From assembly GCA_934675205.1 (NCBI GenBank), contig CAKUPQ010000003.1:62001-126000 (forward strand): a DNA stretch of 64,000 nt, in the 5' to 3' direction. Made by a program: the position numbers and the translations under genes. This document shows positions 49,426 through 57,417 of the stretch, one piece after another (the first letter of the stretch is position 1; every line of letters begins with the position of its first letter). Below the pieces are notes generated by a model. It worked only from the letters and a program-made list of their open reading frames with translations, made no database searches and had not been told where the DNA came from. This stretch comes from an uncultured Flavobacteriaceae bacterium. Its GTDB lineage: Bacteria; Bacteroidota; Bacteroidia; Flavobacteriales; Flavobacteriaceae.

Positions 49426-51294
49426 TTAACTTTCCATTTTCGCACTTAATTCAAACCATCGTTCTTCCTTTTCTTCTAATGCTTTAATGATTTTTTGAAG
49501 CTCTAAACCTTTCGCCTCAATCTTATCATCAGCAACTTTTCCTTCAGAGAATTCAGTTTCGATTTGCTTTTTCTGATATTCCAGATCTTTGATTTCTCGT
49601 TCTATTTTCTGGAATTCTTTCTGTTCGTTAAACGAAAGAGATTTTTTGGATTGTTGTTCTTTCCAGTTATTTTTAGAAGTTGAACCTTCTGATTTTTCTT
49701 CTTTTACAGGTTCGGCTGAATCTTCATAAATTCTGAAATCAGAGTAATTTCCAGGGAAATCTTCAATTTCTCCTTCTCCTCTAAAAACGAACAAATGATC
49801 CACGATTTTATCCATAAAATAACGGTCGTGCGAAACTACCAAAAGACATCCCGGATAATCCAAAAGGAAGTTTTCGAGTACGTTTAACGTTACAATATCC
49901 AAATCATTGGTAGGTTCGTCCAAAATCAAAAAGTTCGGATTTTGAATCAAAACCGTACATAAATACAGTCGTTTTAACTCTCCTCCACTTAATTTTTCAA
50001 CATAATCGTGCTGTTTTTTTCTGTCGAATAAAAAGCGTTCTAAAAGTTGCCCTGCCGAAATGGTTCTACCTTTGGTAAGTGGAATGTATTCACCAAATTC
50101 TTTGATGATATCAATTACTTTCTGTTCGGGTTTCGGGTTGATTCCACTTTGGGTATAATAACCGACTTTGATGGTTTCTCCGATCACTACTTTCCCTGAA
50201 TCAGGCGGAATAGTTTGTGTTAGAATATTCAAGAAAGTCGATTTTCCGGTTCCGTTTTTTCCGATAATCCCGATGCGTTCGCCTTTGTTGAAGGTATAAT
50301 CAAAACCATTCAGAATGACTTTATCATTGAATTTTTTAGAAACCTTGTGAAGCTCGATAATCTTGCTTCCCATTCGTTCCATATTGATTTCTAACTCTAC
50401 CTGATGTTCTTTACGTCTGGAATGTGCTTTTTCTTTGATTACATAAAAATCGTCCTGACGGGATTTCGATTTTGTAGTACGGGCTTTGGGTTGTCTTCGC
50501 ATCCAGTCCAATTCCTTTACGAAAAGATTTTTTGCTTTGTCAATCGAAGCATTTTCGGCTGCAATACGTTCTTCTTTTTTGGTCAGATAATAGGAATAAT
50601 TCCCTTTGTATTGATAGAGTTTTCCGTTTTCGAGTTCGATAATTTCGTTACAAACTCGCTCCAAAAAATACCTGTCGTGAGTAACCATAAACAAGGTAAT
50701 CGGTTCTTTTGCAAAATAATTTTCTAACCATTCAATCATTTCCAAATCCAAATGGTTGGTAGGTTCATCCAAAATCAATAAATCAGGTTTGTTCAGAAGA
50801 ATAGTAGCCAATGCCAAACGTTTTTTCTGTCCTCCCGAAAGGCTTTTGACTTTAAGTTTTAAATCTTCTAATTTAAGTTTGAAAAGAATTTGCTTGTATT
50901 GGGTTTCAAAATCCCAAGCATTGTGCAAATCCATTTTATCGAAAGCCTTTTGGTAGGCTTCTTCATCTTCAGGATTTTCGAGTGCTTTTTCGTATTGCTC
51001 GATAACTTTCAGCACCACATTATCTGAAGCAAAAATACTTTCTTCGATGGTGAGTTCCGGATTTAACTTTGGTTCTTGAGAAAGGAAAGCCATTTTGATT
51101 TCTTTTCTCATAATTACCTGACCCGAATCAGGCATATCTTCGTCTGTAATGATTTTAAGGATAGAAGTTTTTCCGGTTCCGTTTTTGGCTACGAAAGCAA
51201 TTTTTTGGTCCTTGTTGATTCCGAACGAAAGATCTTCAAACAAGACTCTTTCACCATAGGATTTTGATATATTTTCGACAGATAGGTAATTCAC
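49426..51294 (-). CDS. ABC-F family ATPase (Uup-like)
   Basis: This 622-residue soluble protein has two ABC domains. Walker A sequences are AKNGTGKTS and GKNGTGKST, signatures are LSGGQKKRLAL and LSGGELKRLYL, and Walker B sequences are LLILDEPTNHLDL and FLILDEPTNDLD. The linker between domains is KKEERIAAENASIDKAK-like. A C-terminal coiled coil (about 540-620) is of the Uup type that binds branched DNA or ribosomes. No transmembrane part exists. It likely acts on ribosomes. Confidence 0.93.
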   Translation of the reverse strand: MNYLSVENISKSYGERVLFEDLSFGINKDQKIAFVAKNGTGKTSILKIITDEDMPDSGQVIMRKEIKMAFLSQEPKLNPELTIEESIFASDNVVLKVIEQYEKALENPEDEEAYQKAFDKMDLHNAWDFETQYKQILFKLKLEDLKLKVKSLSGGQKKRLALATILLNKPDLLILDEPTNHLDLEMIEWLENYFAKEPITLFMVTHDRYFLERVCNEIIELENGKLYQYKGNYSYYLTKKEERIAAENASIDKAKNLFVKELDWMRRQPKARTTKSKSRQDDFYVIKEKAHSRRKEHQVELEINMERMGSKIIELHKVSKKFNDKVILNGFDYTFNKGERIGIIGKNGTGKSTFLNILTQTIPPDSGKVVIGETIKVGYYTQSGINPKPEQKVIDIIKEFGEYIPLTKGRTISAGQLLERFLFDRKKQHDYVEKLSGGELKRLYLCTVLIQNPNFLILDEPTNDLDIVTLNVLENFLLDYPGCLLVVSHDRYFMDKIVDHLFVFRGEGEIEDFPGNYSDFRIYEDSAEPVKEEKSEGSTSKNNWKEQQSKKSLSFNEQKEFQKIEREIKDLEYQKKQIETEFSEGKVADDKIEAKGLELQKIIKALEEKEERWFELSAKMES

Positions 51295-51312
51295 GATATT
51301 TCAATTTTTGCA

Positions 51313-51320
51313 AAGATAGG
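51313..51320 (-). promoter_or_regulatory. -7 box for the ABC-F gene
   Basis: CAAAGATA reads TATCTTTG on the minus strand, 18 bases before the ABC-F start. Confidence 0.55.
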
Positions 51321-51336
51321 CTTTTATTACAACAAA

Positions 51337-51364
51337 AGAGCCGCACTTACTTGTACGGCTCTGT
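51337..51364 (-). terminator. Terminator after the TonB receptor gene
   Basis: AGAGCCG at 51339-51345 and CGGCTCT at 51358-51364 form the stem. On the minus strand it is followed by TTTTGTTG. Confidence 0.7.
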
Positions 51365-51388
51365 GTAGAATTTTTCTGAAGTTTCAGG

Positions 51389-53608
51389 CTAAAAAGCAAG
51401 TGTAACTCCCACCAAAAAATTCCTTGTGGCTTGCGGATAATATCCTGCTCCGTCAATAGTCGTGATTTGGTTCGGATTACTCCAGTTATCATCATACGAA
51501 TAGAAATATCCGTTAGAGATATATTTTTCGTCCAGAATATTGTTTACTAATGCTGAAATAGTGATGGATTCAAACACTTTATTGGTTTTTAGGGTATAAG
51601 AAGCATTTAAATCGTTGATAAAATACGAATCAAGTTTAGAGCTTTTCAAATCTAAATTGCTCATATATTGACTTCCGACATATTTTGATAAAAGCGAAAT
51701 TTGCATATTTTCCATCGGAATAAACGTAATACTATTCGAGAGAATCACATCAGGCGAAAAAGCGATGTTTGTATTTCCTAAATCTTGCAATTCACCATCT
51801 CTTTCAGTAAAAAAGTCAATGTTTTTATTTTGACTGACAGCGATATTCGGACGGAAAATCCACCTATCAGAAGCGACAATTGTAGCATCTACTTCGATTC
51901 CTAAACGGTACGAATCACCCGAATTTTCCCGTACAGGAGCACCGACATCGTTCAAAGCTCCAGTCAACACCAATTGGTTTTGGTATCGCATATAATATCC
52001 GTTCAAATTCAGTTTAAAGCGTTCTTTGTTCAATCTCCAACCTAATTCGAAATCATCGAGTGTTTCCGGTTTTGGATTTCCGTTTTCGTAGTCATCACGA
52101 TTTGGTTCTCTGTTAGCTCTAGCATACGAAAAATAAAGGCTGTTCGTATCGTTGACATAATAAGTAATTCCCGCTTTTGGATTAAAGAAACCAAAACTAT
52201 CATCAACCAAACCTGTTTCCTGTCCGTTGGCTTTATACGAAACCGTTCGGTATTGCATATCTGCAAAAGCATTCCATTTTTCCGTAATTCTGTAATTGGC
52301 TTTTCCGTAAAAATTCACATCAGTTTTGGTTGATGTGTCAAAATAATATTGATGCGGATAATTTTCCATCGGAACTTCTCGAGCATAAGTGATATACCCA
52401 AAATGGTCACCTTCGTATTTGTTTAATCCTCCACCAAAAACTACATTCCAATTACTATCACGATAATTCGCTGAAAAAACAGTTCCGTAAAAGTGATTGT
52501 CTAACCATTTTTGACGTACGACATTTGAGCTTTCAATAAGTTCTCCATTTACTTCAACAGGAGCGATTCCGTAGTCTGCTAAATCATTATCGTTTCTATA
52601 ATTTTCGTAGAATCCTTCTCCTCTGGTGTAATGAAAAGCCAGATTTGTATTCCAATTGTTCGAAAGTCTTTCGTTCCAATGCAATTGATAATGGTCTTGC
52701 TTGTAGTTATCGGTTTCGTTTTTGTAAAACCCTAAAAAGTTTCCGTCTCTGTCATACATTTCTCCCGAAGTGTTGTAGGTTCGGTCATTTTCTAACTTGT
52801 CTAAATCCTCAAGTCCGTTCCATGCCTGATACGTTACTTGATCTCCACCAAACATTACGGCTTTTATCAAACGGTTTTCATCCTGATAAGCTCCTTGAAG
52901 AAAATACGACTTCATATCAACCCAAGCTCTGTCGATGTATCCGTCTGATTTGATTTTAGATAATCGTCCGGAAAGTTCAAAATGTTCTCCAATTTTTCCG
53001 GTTGAGAACTTTACGTTGTGCTTCCACGTATTGTAACTTCCGAACGCATTCGAAATTTCTGCACTTGCTTTTTCCTGAACAGCATCGGTTAATAAATTGA
53101 TACTTGCCCCAAAAGCACCTGCTCCGTTAGTTGAAGTCCCGACTCCTCGTTGCACCTGAATATTCTCGACAGACGAAACCAAATCGGGCATATTTACCCA
53201 AAATGTTCCGTGACTTTCCGAGTCGTTATACGGAATTCCGTTAATGGTAATGTTCACTCGTGTAGCATCAGAGCCACGAACACGTATTCCTGAATATCCG
53301 ATTCCGTTTCCGGCATCCGAAGTCATCACAACCGAAGGTAAATAGCCCAAAAGTGTTGGAATATCCTGACCTAAATTTCGTGATTTAAGCTCTTCTTTGC
53401 TCACATTGTTAAAAGTAACAGGAGTTTGTGCAGTGGCTCGAACACCTGTGATCAAGACTTCGTCAATTACTTGATCTTTGATTACAAGGCTGTCTTGTTG
53501 TGAATAAGAAAATAGAGAATAGAAAATAGAGAATAGAGGGACTAAATTAAGAAAACTCTTCTTTCTCTTTTCTTTTTTCTTTTTTTTGTTAATGAATAAA
53601 TTTTTCAT
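51389..53608 (-). CDS. TonB-dependent outer-membrane receptor, thiamine-regulated
   Basis: This 739-residue protein has a lysine-rich signal peptide (to FSYSQ), a TonB box-like segment (DEVLITGVRA), the plug domain (GLQ-type NGAGAFGASINLLTD with GIRVRGSDATRVNITINGIP) and a 22-strand barrel ending RNFLVGVTLAF with a terminal aromatic. A thiamine pyrophosphate riboswitch lies in its leader, so the transported ligand is very probably thiamine or a precursor. A thiamine-regulated outer-membrane receptor of this kind is known in Bacteroidetes. There are no other thiamine genes nearby. Confidence 0.9.
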   Translation of the reverse strand: MKNLFINKKKKKEKRKKSFLNLVPLFSIFYSLFSYSQQDSLVIKDQVIDEVLITGVRATAQTPVTFNNVSKEELKSRNLGQDIPTLLGYLPSVVMTSDAGNGIGYSGIRVRGSDATRVNITINGIPYNDSESHGTFWVNMPDLVSSVENIQVQRGVGTSTNGAGAFGASINLLTDAVQEKASAEISNAFGSYNTWKHNVKFSTGKIGEHFELSGRLSKIKSDGYIDRAWVDMKSYFLQGAYQDENRLIKAVMFGGDQVTYQAWNGLEDLDKLENDRTYNTSGEMYDRDGNFLGFYKNETDNYKQDHYQLHWNERLSNNWNTNLAFHYTRGEGFYENYRNDNDLADYGIAPVEVNGELIESSNVVRQKWLDNHFYGTVFSANYRDSNWNVVFGGGLNKYEGDHFGYITYAREVPMENYPHQYYFDTSTKTDVNFYGKANYRITEKWNAFADMQYRTVSYKANGQETGLVDDSFGFFNPKAGITYYVNDTNSLYFSYARANREPNRDDYENGNPKPETLDDFELGWRLNKERFKLNLNGYYMRYQNQLVLTGALNDVGAPVRENSGDSYRLGIEVDATIVASDRWIFRPNIAVSQNKNIDFFTERDGELQDLGNTNIAFSPDVILSNSITFIPMENMQISLLSKYVGSQYMSNLDLKSSKLDSYFINDLNASYTLKTNKVFESITISALVNNILDEKYISNGYFYSYDDNWSNPNQITTIDGAGYYPQATRNFLVGVTLAF

Positions 53609-53677
53609 CCGTAAATAAATTGTTTACGAATAAAAGGGGTAATTATTCTCTGGTTAATAAAAATAAATGAATTCTCC

Positions 53678-53721
53678 GACAACACAAAAAAACAGCGTGC
53701 ACTCTATTTAGATTTGTTGTC
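53678..53721 (-). promoter_or_regulatory. Candidate expression platform of the TPP riboswitch
   Basis: GACAACA at 53678-53684 is complementary to TGTTGTC at 53715-53721, and the latter overlaps three bases of the closing P1 stem (53719-53726). Ligand-bound and alternative folds would be mutually exclusive. Confidence 0.5.
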
Positions 53722-53800
53722 TTCTCCCTACGTCAGCATTATCTGAATCAGGTTCGTTGGGTATAATCTCAGCTCGTTATTTGGAGCACCCCTTTGAGAC
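53719..53800 (-). promoter_or_regulatory. Thiamine pyrophosphate (TPP/THI box) riboswitch
   Basis: Reading the minus strand, the conserved TPP aptamer elements are all present in order: GGGGTGCTCC, GAGCTGAGATTATACCC, GAACCTGATTCAGATAATGC and TGACGTAGGGAGAAG. P1 closes with GTCTC at the start and GAGAAGAC at the end. The transcription start predicted from the box at 53805-53812 falls right at the aptamer start. It controls the TonB receptor gene. Confidence 0.95.
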
Positions 53801-53804
53801 AGGG

Positions 53805-53812
53805 CAAAGATA
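53805..53812 (-). promoter_or_regulatory. -7 box upstream of the riboswitch
   Basis: CAAAGATA reads TATCTTTG on the minus strand, placing the start at about 53799. Confidence 0.65.
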
Positions 53813-53865
53813 GAATTATTTATCGGAAAATAAATGATATTTGTAAATTGATTAGAAAAAGATTC

Positions 53866-53873
53866 TATATTTG
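53866..53873 (+). promoter_or_regulatory. -7 box TATATTTG for the secreted protein gene
   Basis: TATATTTG lies 27 bases before the ATG at 53901, divergent from the riboswitch promoter. Confidence 0.6.
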
Positions 53874-53900
53874 TCCTTTAACAATTAAATATTTAATTAT

Positions 53901-54497
53901 ATGAAAAAAATAGTACTATTATTTTTTGTAGCGATAACCTCGGTTGTTTCTGCACAAAAGATGAAAGTTGTTTCGGGAAATTTTGATTTTCTGAAAGGAC
54001 AAAAAGAATTAAATCTTGTGATGGATTATTCGCAAATGAAATTTTATAAAGAAAACATGACCGAGGAAGCCTATATCAAGAAGAGAGAAAATGATATATC
54101 TGCGGACAAAGGAAGTGCAGAGGCTGAAAAGTGGAAAAATGATTGGAAGCATTCTAAAAACAACACTTTTGTAGAAAAGTTTTTGGCTTCTATGAACAAA
54201 AACACTTCGATTAAAACTTCTGAAAATAACTCACAAGCTAAATACACTTTGATTGTTCAAACGGTATGGATTTATCCGGGATGGTTTGGAGGAGTAATGA
54301 AACAGCCTGCCAAAGTAAATACAGTATTAAAGTTTGTAGAAACAACTAATCCAGATGTCGTCTTGTTAGAGATTACAAGTAAAAATGCTCTTGGAGATAA
54401 TTTTATAGGTGTACCAAATACTAATGACAGAATTGCTGAAGGATATGCTAAAACTGCGAAATCTTTAGGTAAAATGCTTTCGAAAAAAGTAAAATAA
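53901..54497 (+). CDS. Secreted protein of unknown function, 198 residues
   Basis: Signal peptide MKKIVLLFFVAITSVVSAQ, then KMKVVSGNFDFLKGQKELNL, a charged helical stretch (KRENDISADKGSAEAEKWKN) and a beta-rich C-terminal half (KYTLIVQTVWIYPGW, GGVMKQPAKVNTVLKF). It has no cysteines. I do not recognise a domain; small beta-barrel envelope proteins of Bacteroidetes have similar form. It has its own promoter and terminator. Confidence 0.75.
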   Translation: MKKIVLLFFVAITSVVSAQKMKVVSGNFDFLKGQKELNLVMDYSQMKFYKENMTEEAYIKKRENDISADKGSAEAEKWKNDWKHSKNNTFVEKFLASMNKNTSIKTSENNSQAKYTLIVQTVWIYPGWFGGVMKQPAKVNTVLKFVETTNPDVVLLEITSKNALGDNFIGVPNTNDRIAEGYAKTAKSLGKMLSKKVK

Positions 54498-54514
54498 TCT
54501 TAAAAATCATATAC

Positions 54515-54544
54515 AAAAAAGGCTGTCTTCGGACAGCCTTTTTT
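54515..54544. terminator. Strong terminator with TTCG tetraloop
   Basis: AAAAAAGGCTGTC at 54515-54527, loop TTCG, GACAGCCTTTTTT at 54532-54544. It is active for both convergent genes. Confidence 0.95.
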
Positions 54545-54562
54545 GTTTAAAAGAGAGCGAAA

Positions 54563-55795
54563 TTACATTTCAATATCTTTTCCTATATTTATCATATGAG
54601 CCATGTTTTTAATAATGTTCTTGTGTTTTTTGACAAACGGATTGGATTGATCCCAAACGTAACCTGCTAAAACCGAACATATTTTTCTTTTTACATCTGG
54701 ATTTTCGGGCTGGTGAAAAAACAGGGTTTGTAGATTTCCGGTGTACCACTCTTCTACATAGGTTCTAAAAGTATCTATACCTTGTTTCATATAATCGCTA
54801 AATTGGGTTTCCCAATCTATTTTTTCACCGTTAATTTCTCGCAGTGCTAATTTGGCAGCTAACATTCCCGATTCGGTAGCAAAGGCAACTCCCGATGAAA
54901 ATACAGGGTCTAAAAATTCCGTACTGTTTCCGGTAAGGGCAAATCCGTCTCCGTACATTTTTTTAACCGAACGAGAATAATTTTCTAATTTTCGAGGTTC
55001 AAACAAAAAGTCTAACCCTCCGAAACGCTCGCGATTATGTTCTGACATTCCGATAGCTTTTCGCAGTGCATCAGCAGTCGATTCGGAAGAAATATTGTTT
55101 ATAAAATCCGTAGGACCTACGATGCCGACACTGGTATTTCCGTTAGAAAACTGAATCACCCAAAGCCATACTTCGGTTTCGATGATATCAAACGAAATAA
55201 CGTCATTTTCCGGACGGTTTATATCTTTGATGTGTGTAAAAATTGCTGAGTGTGGGGCTAATCCTGAGGGAGCATCCAAATCTAATAATCTCGGTAAAAC
55301 CCTACCGTATCCACTGGAATCAATCACAAATTTTGCATGAATTTTTTTGAGGTTTCCGTCTTTGTCTTTTACGGTTGTAATGGAATTTTTTCCGTCAAAT
55401 TCAATGGCAATCACTTCGGATTCAAATTCCAAATCAATCCCTTTTCGGATGACTTCTTGTGCCATGGTATTGTCAAAATCGGCTCTAGGCACTTGCCAAG
55501 TCCACGTCCAACCATCGGTATAATTTTCGCTAAAATCAAAATTACAAACGTCATTGCCTCTGATAAATCGAGCACCACGCTTTATTTCAAAATTCATTTT
55601 ATTCAAGGCATCCATCAAACCGGCTTCGTCAAAATGGTCCATTACTCTCGGAATCAGACTTTCTCCGACTACTAATCGAGGAAATTTTGTTTTTTCGACA
55701 ACCTTTACTTTTGCCCCGTTATTATGGAGATAACAAGACGAAACACAACCCGAAGGACCTGCTCCAATTACCAGAACATCAACAAACTCATCCAT
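54563..55795 (-). CDS. Flavin-dependent halogenase-like oxidoreductase of the flexirubin cluster
   Basis: This 410-residue flavoprotein has FAD motif GAGPSG at 11-16, then VGESLIP and KRGARFIRG (72-80). The halogenase tryptophan motif WxWxIP appears as WLWVIQ at 210-215, with Gln replacing Pro. GNSTEFLDPVFSSGVAFA is the second flavin motif. In this superfamily the lysine in the K-x-G-A-x-F segment is catalytic for phenol halogenases. It may chlorinate the aryl head group or act as a hydroxylase or reductase. Promoters for it and the divergent ammonia-lyase operon overlap. Confidence 0.75.
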   Translation of the reverse strand: MDEFVDVLVIGAGPSGCVSSCYLHNNGAKVKVVEKTKFPRLVVGESLIPRVMDHFDEAGLMDALNKMNFEIKRGARFIRGNDVCNFDFSENYTDGWTWTWQVPRADFDNTMAQEVIRKGIDLEFESEVIAIEFDGKNSITTVKDKDGNLKKIHAKFVIDSSGYGRVLPRLLDLDAPSGLAPHSAIFTHIKDINRPENDVISFDIIETEVWLWVIQFSNGNTSVGIVGPTDFINNISSESTADALRKAIGMSEHNRERFGGLDFLFEPRKLENYSRSVKKMYGDGFALTGNSTEFLDPVFSSGVAFATESGMLAAKLALREINGEKIDWETQFSDYMKQGIDTFRTYVEEWYTGNLQTLFFHQPENPDVKRKICSVLAGYVWDQSNPFVKKHKNIIKNMAHMINIGKDIEM

Positions 55796-55812
55796 AGAAG
55801 AATAATAAATTT

Positions 55813-55832
55813 TATATTTGCACTCAAAAGTA
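55813..55832. promoter_or_regulatory. Overlapping opposed promoters of the flexirubin cluster
   Basis: TATATTTG at 55813-55820 points right to the ammonia-lyase gene, and CAAAAGTA at 55825-55832 is TACTTTTG pointing left to the flavoprotein gene. Their boxes are four bases apart, so only one polymerase can be bound at a time. Confidence 0.6.
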
Positions 55833-55888
55833 GTTATATTTACCGAAATAAAACAACTTTTGTATTTTAAAAACCACGCAACGGATAC

Positions 55889-57406
55889 ATGAAAATCTTA
55901 AATAACTATTTGAGTATAGCCGAATTCGAATCGGTAATTTTTGGCAAAGAAAAAGTTTCGATAAGCCAAGAGGTTTGCCAAAAAGTAAACGAAAGTTTTA
56001 CCTTTCTGAAAGAATTTTCTTCCGAAAAAATAATTTACGGAGTAAATACAGGTTTTGGGCCAATGGCTCAATACAAAATAGAAAAAGAACAGCAAACTCA
56101 ACTGCAATATAATCTAATCAGAAGTCACGCTTCGGGTATAGGACAACCTCTTTCGGAGCAACAAGCAAAAGCAGCTATTTTAGCCCGAATGAACTCACTT
56201 TCGTTAGGAAATTCAGGTGTGCATTTTTCTGTTATTGAATTGATGAAAGAACTGATAAACCGAGATATTACTCCGCTTATTTTTTCGCATGGAGGAGTAG
56301 GAGCAAGTGGAGATTTGGTGCAATTAGCCCATTTAGCTTTGGTGCTTATCGGAGAAGGTGAAGTATTTTACAAAGGAAAAAGAAAAACCACTCAGGAGGT
56401 TTTCGAAATAGAAAACTTAACTCCGATGAAAATTCATTTACGTGAAGGACTTTCGCTTATGAACGGAACTTCGGTCATGACAGGAATCGGAATTATCAAC
56501 TTGGTAAATGCCAAAAAACTGATTGATTGGAGTTTGAAGATTTCGTGTGCTATCAACGAAATGGTAGCGGCTTATGACGATCATTTCTCAGAAGAATTAA
56601 ATGATGCAAAACTTCATAAAGGACAACAAGAAGTTGCAAAAAGAATGCGAGAACATCTCAAAGATAGCCAACTTATCCGAAAGCGAGACAAGCATCTTTA
56701 TAGTGGAGAAAATCAAGAAAAAGTTTTTAAAGATAAGGTTCAGGAATATTATTCTATCCGTTGTGTACCGCAAATTTTAGGTGCTGTTTTGGATACGGTA
56801 AATTATGTGGAACAAGTTTTAGAAAATGAGCTAAACTCTGCTAATGACAATCCGATTGTAGATTTAAAAACCAAACAAGTGTATCACGGAGGTAATTTCC
56901 ACGGAGATTATATTTCGCTCGAAATGGATAAACTCAAAATCGTAATCACAAAACTTACGATGCTGGCAGAACGACAACTCAATTATTTGTTGAATTCAAA
57001 AATAAACGAAATTTTCCCTCCATTTGTGAATTTAGGAACATTAGGATTTAATTTTGGTATGCAAGGAGCGCAATTTACAGCAACTTCTACAACAGCCGAA
57101 AGTCAAATGTTATCCAATCCGATGTATGTACACAGTATTCCGAATAACAATGACAATCAGGATATTGTGAGTATGGGAACCAATAGCGCACTCATAACAG
57201 CTAAAGTTATCGAAAATGCTTTTGAAGTTTTGAGCGTACATTTTATTACAGTAGTTCAAGCTATTGAGTATCTAAAATGTCAAGACAAAATTTCAGCTCA
57301 AACACGAGAAATTTATAATGAAATACGAAAAATCGTACCCGTGTTTAAAGAAGATCAGGTGCTTTATCCGTATATTCAACAAGTGAAAGATTATTTGTCT
57401 AATTAA
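55889..57406 (+). CDS. Tyrosine ammonia-lyase, flexirubin starter-unit supply
   Basis: This 505-residue aromatic amino acid lyase has MIO-forming A139-S140-G141 in GGVGASGDL and Y50 in YGVNTGFGPMAQY. The segment NLIRSHASG (S79-H80) and much of the sequence (RQLNYLLNSKINE, SIPNNNDNQDIVSMGTNSA) agree with what I recall of the characterised F. johnsoniae tyrosine ammonia-lyase. It turns tyrosine into 4-coumarate and ammonia. The alternative histidine ammonia-lyase reading is unlikely because no hut genes are near and the pigment genes follow. Confidence 0.88.
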   Translation: MKILNNYLSIAEFESVIFGKEKVSISQEVCQKVNESFTFLKEFSSEKIIYGVNTGFGPMAQYKIEKEQQTQLQYNLIRSHASGIGQPLSEQQAKAAILARMNSLSLGNSGVHFSVIELMKELINRDITPLIFSHGGVGASGDLVQLAHLALVLIGEGEVFYKGKRKTTQEVFEIENLTPMKIHLREGLSLMNGTSVMTGIGIINLVNAKKLIDWSLKISCAINEMVAAYDDHFSEELNDAKLHKGQQEVAKRMREHLKDSQLIRKRDKHLYSGENQEKVFKDKVQEYYSIRCVPQILGAVLDTVNYVEQVLENELNSANDNPIVDLKTKQVYHGGNFHGDYISLEMDKLKIVITKLTMLAERQLNYLLNSKINEIFPPFVNLGTLGFNFGMQGAQFTATSTTAESQMLSNPMYVHSIPNNNDNQDIVSMGTNSALITAKVIENAFEVLSVHFITVVQAIEYLKCQDKISAQTREIYNEIRKIVPVFKEDQVLYPYIQQVKDYLSN

Positions 57407-57417
57407 ATAGATTTATT

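Noticed and set aside
49426..51294. Membrane ABC exporter
   Set aside because: No transmembrane helices; two fused ABC domains with C-terminal coiled coil mark an ABC-F protein.
55889..57406. Histidine ammonia-lyase of histidine catabolism (hutH)
   Set aside because: No hutU, hutI or hutG nearby; the gene leads a pigment operon and resembles tyrosine ammonia-lyase.
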